From Tetraselmis striata (lineage: Eukaryota; Chlorophyta; Chlorodendrophyceae; Chlorodendrales; Chlorodendraceae): a stretch of 64,000 bases of DNA. The position numbers and the translations under genes are program-made. The DNA lies in the NCBI GenBank assembly GCA_006384855.1, contig VCJN01003073.1, positions 1 through 64,000 of the forward strand, written 5' to 3'. Below, piece by piece: positions 43,541-56,145 of the stretch. The notes under the pieces were generated by a model, which searched no databases, had not been told where the DNA came from, and saw only the letters and a program-made list of their open reading frames with translations. The stretch's first letter is position 1. Each line of letters opens with the position of its first letter.

Positions 43541-45340
43541 GCCCCGGAAAACGGAAGTTGCCGGTCAGCGGAAAAATAATGCGCAAAAATCGCCGTATAA
43601 GCGCGCAGGACATAAAATCATAGTATGGTTGTAAACTGTGTGCGGTACTTAGTCGCACCCGCACCCGCGCCCGATGAGTTCGTGCTAAGTCCGCGCACTG
43701 CCGTGGTTCGCGCGCGGCGGGCCCGCCTCTCTACGACGAAATCTGCCGACGGCAAATCGAACCTTCGCACGGGCGTGCACAGTTGCGCATGTACAAAGAG
43801 CGTTGCTTAAACGCCCAGGCCGCATTCCGAAAGTGACAATCACGCTATGTTTTGTTATGTATATCCGGTACCGAGCACCGAACGGCTCGTTGTACTGTTT
43901 AGCTTTCATTGGGGGCCAATTTGGGTCGCAACATAGGTGTCGAGGTGGTCGTCCCGGCGGTTTTCACCCCTTGGTCAATTAGTTTGACGGGTTGAAAATG
44001 GTGGGCCGGATTTGTTCAACTTACAATACATACAGTAGTACGGGCCACGAATCCGCGGTTACGAAAGTATTGATAAATAAAGTACTGCGGGGCGCTCTCG
44101 CGCGTCTCTAGACGACTCGATGCTGCCCAACCGAGCCCGCTGCTCCCGTTGCCGCGGCCGTCTGGTGAGCCAGCTTGGTGCACAAATGATATCACAACAC
44201 AGCTTAGACCCAAAAACTTTAATCCTAGCCCATTTGTCGAGCCTTTGATCGCAGTTGCTGCATGCCAAACGGGTTGACGACGGGGTGGCGGTCGTGTGGC
44301 ATTCAGCGGCCGGGTGCGCCGCCGACATAGGGATCTCTCCTTGATCGCACACGCCGACCGCCGCAGGTCCACCCCAACGTTTATAGTTTATAGGAAATGA
44401 GGAAACCCCATGTAAACTAGTTCAGATCATGCTACCGGTACTCGTACCGGGTATATGTAATAACGCGCAAGCAACTGAGCATCCTCCACCGCGTTTGTGT
44501 ATCCTCGGCTCGTCGTAGTACGAAGAATTGGAAGTAGTAGTGGATGACGGTACCATTATTATAAAATCGTCGCCGTGGCAATGACGGTACGTACCGCGAT
44601 ACAGTTTTATATCGGGGCTATAATACTGTAACACAACGCGCCACATAGTGTCCAAAGGCTAGTGGAAGCTTGTGAGACGCGGCAATGAGCTCGAAGGTTT
44701 GTGTTTGTACGGTCGCTTGTGGGTGGCTTGCATGGCCGGCTGGCCGCCGAGCTGCTCAGCTTTCATTTGCGGCGTGAGTGGTCTCCGAAATTGACCCATT
44801 GGCAGGTCGAATTCTAACCTGCCATCAATGCCGCACACGCCTCAACCACCCCCATAGCACCCTCCTAATGTTTGGGTTATTTGGGTTATCTTGTCATGGC
44901 CATCGGGCCTAGCCCTACGGGTGTCCCGGGAGAGATAGTATAAATAAAGGCTTTGGTCAAGGGCAGGAATCGTTATTAATGGTTTCTACGATTAGACACG
45001 CACAGGTTTCCTTATATCCCTTAATGTTGAGCGCCCGAAATTCGACATCGGCGCGTGACCTGTGCTCTATAAAATACTGGAATCCGGAGCGGTCAAACCT
45101 GAAATGCACCGAGTCGGCGGGTCGACTCCCGCGGAATTCCGTCGATAACTATCATTTACTGTGGCGATTCATGCATGCAAGGAATCGAAAGCGGGCGGGG
45201 GTGCCCGTCTGCCTGCTTGCTTGCGCCCGGACACGTCTCCTGATTTTCATCATTTTATTTTGTATCAATACCAAGCGAAGTAATTTTCCCGTAGTTTGAA
45301 CCGTAATTATAGCTAGTGTGCGAGGAGTAATAGTATCGCT
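43541..45340. other. Repeat graveyard without a gene
   Basis: No convincing coding frame. At 45100-45125 a GGGTCGACTCC-like word resembles a tRNA B box, but no matching A box was found. The right edge meets the LINE remnant. Confidence 0.4.
44398..44429. repeat. Diverged end of a PAT-like A repeat
   Basis: The sequence GGAAACCCCAT...TAAAC...AGATCAT resembles the outer end of the A repeat at 35870-35901. It suggests a third, degraded element or a solo end ending here. Confidence 0.4.
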
Positions 45341-47180
45341 AGTGCCTCGGGGTGCTTGGTGCCCCAGTGGGCTCGGCCACTTTCGCCCGGGACCTCTTGG
45401 ACAAACAGTCGAAAAATTTCACCAATTCGGCTCCCGGCTTATCGGTTTGGCCGACCACTCCCACACTGCTACTCGTTTACTCCAAGTTTGCGGCCGTCGT
45501 TTTGGCCACCACCTCCGCTCCACGCCTCGGGGCTTGGGTCGCTCTAAGGGGTACGGCGACACTATTACGTCCTTACTTCCTTCAAGATGCAGACGCCGCC
45601 GCATTTTCAACGCTCGCCGGCATATGGGGTGGTAGCCCCGACCTCTTGGATACGCCCTCCATGCGCACGCAGCTGCCCCTCCCGGTCCAATTTGGGGGCC
45701 TCGGCATCGGCGATAATGTGGTTATCGCAGATGCCTCCCGCATCGGCGCTGCCGCCCTTGTGGTTGGCCAAGCTGTGACTTTTCTCCGCGCTCAACACGC
45801 CACCATGAGCGACGCCGGCGCGTTCCTTTCCGACCCGTCAGGCGTATTCAGCCCTCATAGCCTCTACCTTGTTGGGGCGTCCTCGATTCACCAGGCTTTG
45901 GCCACCCCAACGTTGGAGCCCGATGCCGGCGCCAACGTCTCGGCGCCGATGTGGGCTGTCGAGCTTCGCGCTGCTCATACCCGTGTCGTTGACGAGTGTG
46001 GAGACGCGGTGCTCGAGGATCTAGCGGGGCCGTTGTCCTCTGCCCCAAAGTTGCTCCCCTCCAAGCGCTCCCACGTTGCCCGTGCCGGCTGCCCGGCCGC
46101 TGGGGCTGAGCCGGCGTCTGCGATGCGCTCAGCGGCCGACCTCCAAGCTATCCCGCATTACTCGGACTTCCCCTTGCACTCCATGCGGAAAGTCCAAGAA
46201 ACCCTGAGCCACCGCATTCACACGGTCCGCTTCGCAAAGCTTGCTGCGCGTATGCCTACAAGCGGCCCTGGCAGCAACCGCTTCCGAGGCCGCCTCTTAC
46301 GCGCTGCGACAGCGTTCCTGGTGACTGGTTCTTCCAAGTGAGGTCGCGTTAATGAAGTCCGTGAGCGTTCCCTTGAGTACTATGATTCCATATTCCGCGT
46401 TGCCGCCTGCCGCCCATTTGGCCTTCCGGCGGCTCCTGTCCTCTCCCTTGGCAAGCCATGCCCTTGTGCTTCTTGCTCCTTCTCGGTACAAGGTATGCTG
46501 GCCCGTTTTGAGGATGTTGGCGTGAATTTCACTGACTCCTTCGACTTGGGCGGTCGCGTACGTTGATCACGTGGCACGTTGCTATGGGGGCGACTCCAAT
46601 CACGCCGCACACGAGTAGGCGGCACATGGCCTTTCCGACGTTTGCCACGACGTGAAATCCGCCCTGGGCGTGGGTGTCCAGATCCTCACGGACCCGTCGG
46701 TGCTTGTTTCTCTTCCGAAGGGCAGCGACGGCCGGCCGGACGACGGTGGGCTTTTTGGGTATGGTGGCATCCGCGGGAACACGGTTGCTGTCGATACCAC
46801 CATTGCCCCTATCCTCGGCGTGTCAAGCTCGGATCCAACGACTGGATAGCGGGCTGCACAGCGCCACAAAATCCAGAAGTATGACGAGGGTGTCCGAAAC
46901 GCCGCCGGCATGCTTCGCTTTGTTCCTTTCGCCGTTTCCGAGTTTGGCTCGCTGGCCCCGCACGCTGAGGCCTTCTTGGTGGAGCTCGCGAAAGCTAGCC
47001 ACACACACACACACTGGCCAAAAAAAATGGACAGCTCTTGTTTGCGTGGCGCCGCCGTTTCTCCTTGCTCATCAACATGGCGCATGCAAACAACGTTCTT
47101 GGCGGGGTCGCGGCCGCGCGCGCGGCACGTGATGGTGCTCATGCGCCTGCGTCGCGTCGCTCGTCGGCATGTGTTGCTAT
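45341..47180 (+). pseudogene. Non-LTR retrotransposon (LINE) polyprotein, C-terminal half
   Basis: 45352-46341 is a 329-residue frame (LGAPVGSATFARDLLDK, VQFGGLGIGDNVVIADASR, HSMRKVQETLSHRIH). It matches the connection region seen after the RT in many algal and plant LINEs, where LP-xxxGGLG(I/L) is the key motif. It continues past a stop with FGLPAAPVLSLGKPCPCASC, then 46652-46849 (VGVQILTDPSVL, AVDTTIAPILGV), then MLRFVPFAVSEFGSLAPHAE. These terminal blocks are typical of the same class. Several stops and frame changes; the RT catalytic domain itself is absent, so the copy is 5'-truncated and dead. Confidence 0.7.
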
Positions 47181-47683
47181 GACCCGGATCATTGGCTGCA
47201 AGCGTCCTCGCCGCGGCTGATAGCCTGCCCCGGGGCAGTGGTCCCTTTGGTTCCTGGCAGCTTGGCGACTTCGTGGTTCCCTGGGCCCCTCCTTGGTTCT
47301 TGGCTCCCTGGCCTCCTGCTCGAGCTTGGTTTCAGGTTATGTCTCTCTTTCGCTGGCAACCTTTCATAGTTGCTGTTACTTCTGTTTATAGTGCGCATTT
47401 GTTAAAGCCCTCATGTAATAAAAATCATTTAGTGCCTCGGGGACTTTTGTATGTGAGGATAAATCCAACGTGGTTTTGTTGTACTGTCATTCCGGGCCGG
47501 TACGGTAAATAGGGGAATTTCTGTTAAAGGTAGGTACGCGACTGTACCGGTACCGCTTAGAGCGCGCTGCGGGCGGGACCTACAGAGCACACCCGCCCAC
47601 CACATCAACCAGCTCAACTGGCAGGATATAGGCTCATACACCATCCCACGGCCAGTTACCCGGGTCAACTACGGGATGGGAGT

Positions 47684-47905
47684 CTACGGGAGGAAGCCGG
47701 GGCGGCGGACTTGGGGTGTGCCGCCCTTGCCGGCGCGGGCGTGCTTCAGGTGGCGGATGGCGGTCTCGTCGTAGTGGAGAAGGCGCTCCAAGCAGTCCTG
47801 GCTGTGCACCGAGCTGGGCATGCACAAGGTGATGCTACACTGCACGCAGTAGCACGAGCTCCAGTGCTCCTCGCCCTCGTCACGGTAGCAACGGCAGCAC
47901 CTCGA
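47684..47905 (-). pseudogene. piggyBac-type cysteine-rich C-terminal domain, remnant
   Basis: The minus frame reads CCRCYRDEGEEHWSS, then CYCVQCSITLCMP, DCLERLLHYDE, and stops at 47684. The C-x2-C ... C-x2-C-x4-LC ... C-x4/5-H spacing is that of the zinc-binding tail of piggyBac transposases. Upstream in the same frame are TGA and TAA stops, and no DDD catalytic core is seen. Only the tail remains. Confidence 0.45.
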
Positions 47906-49029
<1,124 letters not shown>

Positions 49030-49374
49030 CGTCGAACGGAGATATACAGATGTACATATAATTACATGAGCTAGCAGCAGAAGGCGATATCGGAAATCAC
49101 CAAAAAAAAAAAGGCAATCAGAAAGGTCCTCTACAGCAACTGCGGGGTGGAAGCAGTAACATGAGAAGACGTGGAGTGGGCACGAGCACACGCATCAGAC
49201 TTGGCCATCTGCGCACCGGCAGAGAGAATGCCGCCCAGGGTACCATGCACGCAAGCCGAGACCCGCTGCAACATGTATACATATGTACATATCGTATGTA
49301 GATACAGTATGTAGCATATAGGTATATATATGTATACTACATGTATTTATGAGTATACGAGTAGACCCGTGTGA

Positions 49375-49460
49375 GAAGTGTGGAATCCGGAGAGCCGCAA
49401 GGATCAATCGTGGTAGTCGCTACGTTGTACAGCCCCGCGTCCGCCGACCCGCCGACCCGG
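49375..49460 (+). repeat. Dispersed repeat, copy 2
   Basis: Inverted copy of 22430-22535, about 80-85% alike, with one internal length difference. It is followed by GGCCGG-rich words to about 49680, as in the first copy. Confidence 0.75.
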
Positions 49461-49699
49461 GCGGCCCGGCGACCGTCGAAGGACGGGCGGCGAGGCGGAC
49501 GGGCGACGGTCGTCCAGCCAGCGTCTGGCGACGGACGAACGACGGCGTCCGGGTCAAGTCCACGCGGCGGGCTCAGCGCTTCAAGCCATGCCCACCCCAT
49601 TAACCTGACGCATGGCGACGACCGGCCCAACCGGCGGCGGCCGGGCGGCCGGGCGGCCGGGCGGCCGTCCGAAAGGTACCCGTACCGGTAGTCAGCAGG

Positions 49700-50384
49700 T
49701 AAACGCGACGGTTGTTTTGGCCTGCGCGGAATTATGACGGAATTTATAACGGATACATTTTCGATCTATATAATAATCTACGCGAATCCGTTCCGAAAGT
49801 CGGCGACAGGCAGACAGACAGGCGGACAGACAGACAGACAGACTCAGAGACATACCAACAGACTCACCTCCAAATTAGGCGTCCACTTTTATATATTGTG
49901 GTTTAGGAGACAATCCCCCCCCCCAGATTTCCCCCCCCTCCCCCCCCCCCCCCCCCCCCCCCCCAAAGTCAGTTAGACCATCACCCGATTCCTTGTTTAG
50001 GGCACTTGCGCACGCAAGAATGATGCAACTCCAACCATGCATGCTTATTTTATTGAGAGGGATGCTATCGTGCAATAATAATGGTAGTAGGGCAATGCAA
50101 TGTGCAAAAATGGCACATGTGGCGTTGGGCCATGTGCAGAAGCCCTTCACGGGGTCAAGATATTGGGTGGGGGGAGGGTCTTTTGGCCCTTTTACTTACA
50201 TGGACTTGGAGGGAATGTCTATGCCACCTATGTCTCCGCCGTGGGACGCTTCCTAGACACTCCGGTGGCCATGTTGGCCTTGTGTGCGGCTGCCTACGCC
50301 GCATGCGTTGCAATGGCGGCCCTAGCATGTGACATCATGATCGTAATTCTGACAGGATACTTCACACCCTCACCCCTGCACTTG
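49700..50384. other. No gene; short tandem and C-rich tracts
   Basis: GACA-type repeats at 49806-49855 and almost pure C tracts at 49914-49964. The stretch 50000-50380 has no convincing frame. Confidence 0.5.
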
Positions 50385-51330
50385 TCACACAAACGGCAGG
50401 ATAGTGCTGAAGGGAATGCCTTCTTCAACAGTGGCCTCTAAATCACCAACACATTGAGAGCACAAGGAGGGGTTTGACCAAGATGCAACCTGGGGAGTCC
50501 GGCCACGCTTGGAATAAAACTGTGGCTCCAAATGCATATGGCACTCCAGATCTTGGGCAGTGTAGAAGATGTCGCGGAATAGATGCTCCTCAGGGAGTGG
50601 TTGGCCACCACACTCATAGCCTTGGCTGGCAATAGCATTCTGCAAAACATCCTTTGCAATGCGCCTGCAAGCTGCGATGTCTGCTCTACTGGGTGGCTGT
50701 TCCTCACTGGTATGTGACGGCTGCATCTTGCTGGGTGCCCTCAGCGAGAAAATGACGCGAGGTTTGGCACACTCCTTGCACTGCACAATGCCCCTGGCCA
50801 GTTGCAAATGGGAGGGTGCGCCTCCGGGTGTAGAAATCTCCAAGCAGTTATCATGCATCTCTGATTGGGCTGTACCAACTCTACCGCCCCGGCCTGTGCG
50901 GCCACGCACCTCTGCTCCCACGGCCTCCTCTGCGGCCTCTGCCTCCACGGCCACCAGGTGACTCATGGAATGATGCCTCCTTTGCTTTCTGCTTGGCAAC
51001 CATGGAGGGTTTATGTTCTATCGTGAAGGGCTGGAGGCTGCAATCCTCAAAGGAAATGTAGCTGAGCTTTTCGCTCTGCCCACCTTTAGGAGCAGCCTTA
51101 CTTGGGGATAGGGGCTGGCACACGCATCTTCTGCACTTGCTGATACAACGCTGGATCCAGGATCACACTCGGTTTCCAAATGTTTAGTGCACATGCTGCA
51201 CAGTCACAATTATCGCCGTTGATGCTGGACTTCAGGAACTGCACCATATACGGTGTAGAGATGGCGTGGTTCTTCAACACCTTCTCCATGACATGGAACT
51301 TCTCCGGCTGCTTGTGTGTGACATGCACTG
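50385..51330 (-). pseudogene. Cysteine-rich transposon-type protein, C-terminal region
   Basis: Three frames follow one another. 51107-51330: ISTPYMVQFLKSSINGDN, then CDCAACALNIWKPSVILDP. 50925-51100: EKLSYISFEDCSLQPF. 50385-50880: VQCKECAKPRVIFS, then YECGGQPLPEEHLFRDIF and CSQCVGDLEA. The paired Cys blocks (CxCxxC; CxxCxxPR; CGG; CxxC) in this order occur at the end of large uncharacterised proteins multiplied in some animal and algal genomes, which I take to be transposon-borne. I could not join the frames in phase, so frameshifts are likely. Confidence 0.4.
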
Positions 51331-51371
51331 TGCCCAGGCGCTGGGGTCCAGCTTCTTCAAGGTTTGAAGGA

Positions 51372-51788
51372 TTAATTCAACCTATGAGAGTACGACCTAC
51401 AACATTCGCACAGTATATTACAGGCAATACTATATATATTAAAATTAAGCGCTGACCACTTCTTTGTGACAAATACTGTCGCGTCACTAGCCGCCACATC
51501 ACCGCCCTCCCGAGTCAACAATATCCCGTTCGCGGGGCGTACGGATAGGGGGCGCCTCAAGACTTCCAAGCCGATCGTACAATCGTCTAGTTGCGCAGCG
51601 TGCAGCTCCAGCTCATGCTTCTTCGTGTCGAGCCGAACCTCTCGCAACCAATCTACGCAGGCGTTTTCGGCAAGCCATTTCTCCGTGCGCAGGTCGAACG
51701 TGCTACCCAAGATCACGTCGTAGTTCCGGCCCATACCGGTATTAGCCACACGCACAGTCACCGAAGCGGCGACAGTGGGGTCCTCCAT
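51372..51788 (-). CDS. Unknown 139-residue ORF
   Basis: From the ATG at 51788: MEDPTVAASVTVRVAN, GRNYDVILGSTFDLRTEKW, VDWLREVRLDTKKHELELH. The composition is protein-like up to TVFVTKKW, where a GTCAGC donor candidate lies (51456); the tail after it looks like intron. The pattern GxxYDVILG-x-x-W(L) loosely recalls a retropepsin-like flap region, but the catalytic DTG is not visible. Family not assigned. Confidence 0.4.
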   Translation of the reverse strand: MEDPTVAASVTVRVANTGMGRNYDVILGSTFDLRTEKWLAENACVDWLREVRLDTKKHELELHAAQLDDCTIGLEVLRRPLSVRPANGILLTREGGDVAASDATVFVTKKWSALNFNIYSIACNILCECCRSYSHRLN

Positions 51789-52103
51789 GCGTGGGTGCTG
51801 CGCAGTGCGCCGCACAAGCACTGTGTGTGCGGGCTGGAGCTGTGATGGCGGATGAGCGGGCGCCCCGTCGCTTATGCGCGGTTGGCGCTGTCCACCGGTA
51901 GCGACTACTGGTACGGCGCGGCAATATCTGAGTCGTCGCGGGGACGAGACAAGTACATAAGACAGTACATCAGGTGATGAACCGTAATGACAGTGATGGT
52001 CTGAACGTCCCCCCCCCCCCCCGGCCAAATCCTGGGCAGATTTGCTTCCTAAACCACAACATATAATGCAGCACGCCTTAACATGATATAGTAAATAGTA
52101 CAT

Positions 52104-52926
52104 AGTAAACAGGGGCTACCCATAGTATACATAACTCTCACGCATCATGCGGCAGATCGCCGCAGTCGGCGACCACCGTTCCGTCGCCCGGTGCCATAAA
52201 GAACACCGCGGCCCGTTGACGCTTCATTATATTTCCTTCAAGTAAAAAACTGCCCGGATAACCGTCTGAAAATTGCGCGTTCGGCAGTGGACATCAAGCG
52301 CCATAATTTGAATTTACAAATCCCATACTTTATCCAAGTATAAAAGCCCGATATAGGCAAACGAATCGCCAGTGTCACATTCCCGGTACAGCTATGGTTG
52401 TTCGGTGCAATACTCGTCGGTTTTTTCCGAATTAAATAGAGCTGCATAGCGTCTACCGCGAGTTTTTAGAGTGTTGCGGGCTTTTCTAGACGGACTTCAG
52501 TCCGCGCATTTCAAGCATTTTGTCGAGATGCTTCAGGTAAGGCGGAACTGAATTCAGTCCAGCTAGAAGTCTCGGCATCGCCTGAAATGAAGTGACTTCA
52601 GCCCATCCCGGGTTGGTATAACAAGCAAGCGGCTCGGTATACGAGGTATCTGTACAATAGAATATGTGATCGGTCACTTTCGGGCTAAGTAGGGCTGAGC
52701 TAGGTTAACACCTAATCCTTACCTCCCGAGAACGCAAGACGAGCATGGTTGGATTCTCGGCTCCGCATAGCTCGGCTCCGGTAGTGAGACGGAGCCGCGC
52801 GCGCAAACCACGGAGCGCGACTTCCCGACTCGGGCGTGGGTGCGACGACTGCGTACCCCATACATAAGTATACGTAGTGTACACCTAGTTCCCTGTTCGG
52901 TCCGACCATCAGACCCCGGAATTTAC
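52104..52926. other. No gene recognised
   Basis: AT-richer, with scattered CGGACTTCAGTCCG-like small palindromes around 52490. Nothing else can be supported. Confidence 0.4.
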
Positions 52927-53200
52927 GCCGATTGGGGCGCTTAGTGATAGAGCGAGTGACTGCGAATATGTAAATCGGCGGTTCAAGACGGGTTGGGCCG
53001 TGAGGGCATAGTCGTCACTGCATATTCGTATCGGTACTGCCTCATCTCGTAATGAGAACGCAATGATTCGGTACTAGGATACGTTGCGACTTATTGAATG
53101 AGGACAGGAAAAATTGGCCGACGCGCGGATAGGCTGGCTGATCCCAGTTCGCCTAGGCGGTCCGTTGGGATTAGGAGAACATGCATGCACCCGTAATACC
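52927..53200 (+). mobile_element. tRNA-derived SINE, copy 1
   Basis: The head carries an A-box-like GCTTAGTGATAGAGCG (52939-52954) and a B-box-like GGTTCAAGAC (about 52979-52988), with the spacing of a tRNA gene (about 35 bp apart). A body of about 200 bp follows that is repeated at 54171-54447 at about 80% identity. It is not a tRNA gene: the acceptor stem does not pair. RNA polymerase III transcription is inferred. Confidence 0.65.
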
Positions 53201-54170
53201 GGTAATCGGAGCGCCATTGGATCGTCCGTACTTCCCCCTCTATAAGCGTATTTTCTCCCCGACGAAGATGATACGGGACGAATGTGTTTGCATAAGTTCC
53301 TTGGTCGGTCCGATCAATAGACGTGGGACGAACTTAGTGTCAAATTGTGCGTTACGACATGCGTTTTGCGTTACGCGAGTACGGTCCGCGTATATATCGC
53401 GCCACGTAGCCACTGTGATGCGTCCCCATTGGCTGAGAATCAAACCGTAACGTTTGGAGATGAAAACTGCCGGCATTACGTTATGCGACTCGTCACAATG
53501 CGTGACGCATGACGGAGCTGCCCGAATTTGCGGCCGGCTGCCCAACCATGCATCTGTGTAATCCCAATCGCACATCTCGATTCGCAAACACACGCACTCA
53601 CACTCGCCATGATACCCCCAACCAGTACCTTCCAATGGGTTTGACGGCCCGGCGCAGGCGCACCACTACCGATGGAGGGAGGTGGGGAACGTAGCGTGGA
53701 TGGGCAACTGCGCTACCGCCTACGTAGTCTCTCAGTCGGGGAAGATACGCCGCAGCGGAAGGCGCGCCGCCACTACTTCCCCATAGGCAGCCGCCAGCCC
53801 CGGGACAGCATGGCGCCTATCCAATGTTTTGCTTTGGTCTACCGGTCGTAGTCGGCATTCCTGGTATGATACGCGAGAGCATGCGGTGGCGTGATGTGCT
53901 GGTATCGGCGGCGTTGAACTCGATTGTGCGCCGAAATCTCTGGCCGCCGGCGGCGCGATGTGATATAACGCGTTACGCATGTTTTGCGGGAATTTTGGTA
54001 GAAAGTGTCCCCAAAACAAATATCCGTCACGCCAGTACCGGATAACCTCACTCGCCGCGGGCACCCGGGCGAGTGACGGTGCTAGGTTGGAAATCATGAC
54101 GTGGCGCGACCATGGCCCGGTATTTCGCATAACGCATAACACGTTACGTAACATATAACATGGACCTTAA
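53201..54170. other. No gene recognised
   Basis: CGTTACGCA-type words occur near 53350, 53490 and 53970-54150 on both strands. No supported frame. Confidence 0.4.
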
Positions 54171-54447
54171 GCCGACTGGGTTTTTCAGTGGTAAAGCGCG
54201 AGTGACTACGAATGTGTTGAAAGTCGGCGGTTCAAGACCGGTTGGGCCGTGAGAGCTAAGTCGTCACTGCATGTTCGTACCGGTACTCATCTTATCTCGT
54301 AATGAAGACGCATTGATTCGGTACAAGGATACCTCGCGACTCGATGAATGAGGGACCTGAAATTTGGGCCGACGCGCGGATAGGGTGGCTGGTCTCATTT
54401 CGCCTAGGCAGTCCGTTGGGATTACAAGCACATACACCAGTAATACT
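54171..54447 (+). mobile_element. tRNA-derived SINE, copy 2
   Basis: The head has TCAGTGGTAAAGCG (54185-54198), a near-canonical A box, and GGTTCAAGACC (54229-54239), a near-canonical B box. The body is alike copy 1 to about 54447. Tails and target duplications were not recognised. Confidence 0.68.
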
Positions 54448-56130
54448 ACCAATCCTTTTACATGTATCGATGTTTGTCCGCTCAATAAAGCGGTGGTCTC
54501 CTACTCAGGAGGTCCCCGAATCGATTTTCGGGTATGTCATTTCATGGCAATATCGTCCGGGCCCGTGTCCCGGGTTTACCGGGCTGATACACTAGTCCTT
54601 CGGGGTTCGAATAGGGCAATGGTCTAATGGCTATATATATAGTCCCCTATGGCTATGCCAAACCTACGACTGCGGTTGGCGCATGAGCGAGGTCAAGTGT
54701 TGGGGCAGCTTCGGCCGATGACCCGGGGATAACTCTACTTTTACGTATCTCACACAAATCACCGCCACAGTATGACCTTATGTGCCACGCCCTACTAGCC
54801 TATATTGCTATTTTGCAACTAATTCCGGACCGGTAAAATCCGTTTCTTTGGCGCCCCACTGTGCGAGTATCGCACTATCGTTGATTATTTAAGCGCATAC
54901 GCCAAGCACGGCCCTGGGCTCGCTTGGCAAGATAACCGCAACATCAGCCGGCGTATTGCGGGAGTAGGGTATAGAAATACCCATACCCTAGACGATAGCC
55001 CGAGATGTACAAGCAACGCGTACATGCGATGTAACTCGATTCCACCTTGCACGAGATAGCATTTCACTAGCGCAAGATGTAAATGCATTTGTGTCCATCA
55101 TCCATACGCCATTGCAGCCACTGTGCGACTGCTACGGGCGGCTAGCTCGAAAAAAGATGCGGACATGTCCACCGTGGGACATGTCCGTTGTCAACATGAT
55201 ATGGAGTCGTCGCCCATCACATCTCATGAATGTGGCGATGAGGTCACAGACGACGCGAGCGAGTTGGAGGACGAGGACTCACGCCATCCTGGAGGAGGAG
55301 GGGCATGCCGGCAGCGACGATAGCGAGGTCGGCAGAGATGCAGCGTGAGATAATAACGCGAATTCGGGCGACACTGGCGGAGGCCGTTGTGCCCAAGACG
55401 AATGAGACGGAGACACACGGCAACGTATTGCGCAACCATGGGCGCAACGCGATGTTTGGCGGGGTAATCGACATCAAGCCCCCTCCGGCCATGCAGCCTC
55501 CACACCCCCTACCGTCTCATTGTGCCCCTGAGTAATATTTTTCTTTGCATTACAAACGGCAATTATTACCTATATGATGTTGCCAATGCATTTTGATTAA
55601 CCACTGCAGCACCAGCCGATTCTAGGCATATTCAGACTGCAGTTCGGTCGTCGCAGATCGGTTGCAGTTCGGACTGAATTCAGTTCAGCTCGGACAGTTC
55701 GGACAGTTCAGTTTTTTTTCCGCTGGACAGTTCAGTTGTTCGGTTCAACTCGGTCGATATATTATTCTCAACATCAACTCGGTCGATGTGGGTTCGGCAC
55801 AACCCTGGTGTATTGTACTACCCTTTAATACGTGTCTGCTGGACGATATGCTGAACATACTCGTCCGGCGCCACGCCTCCCCCTGCTCGAGGCCCTGATC
55901 GACGCACTGCCGACTTTTCCCCATCTGCTCCTGATCTGACCCCATAATCTGATGCGATGAGGGCGGATAGGTAATAACAGTAAGACACAGCACCGTCCGC
56001 CCTGCGCAATTGAAATTTATGTGCGGTAGCAGCTGCCTCGCTACGGGCCCAGTGTAGCAGCCGTCCCAGCCGCTGTCGGGTGCCAAGAGCCTCTCGTAGC
56101 GCCGAGCAGGCTTCCGGGGCGGTTGGGGGT
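54448..56130. other. Repeat-rich intergenic region
   Basis: 54885-55090 is the inverted partner of 43290-43540. 55637-55765 is a run of loosely repeated CAGTTCGGA words. No host gene was recognised before the FAM91 promoter. Confidence 0.5.
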
Positions 56131-56132
56131 GC

Positions 56133-56140
56133 TATAAATA
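56133..56140 (+). promoter_or_regulatory. TATA-like box abutting the FAM91 start
   Basis: TATAAATA ends five bases before the ATG at 56146. If it is a true TATA box, transcription would begin inside the coding region, so either it is fortuitous or the working start codon is another. An in-frame ATG at 56080 would place it within the coding sequence. Confidence 0.3.
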
Positions 56141-56145
56141 CCACT

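Noticed and set aside
45095-45130. tRNA gene or SINE head
   Set aside because: Only a B-box-like word is present; no A box at the right distance and no stem.
51372-51788. Joining this ORF by splicing to the Cys-rich frames at 50385-51330
   Set aside because: The candidate junction gives an immediate stop; I found no phase-consistent splice.
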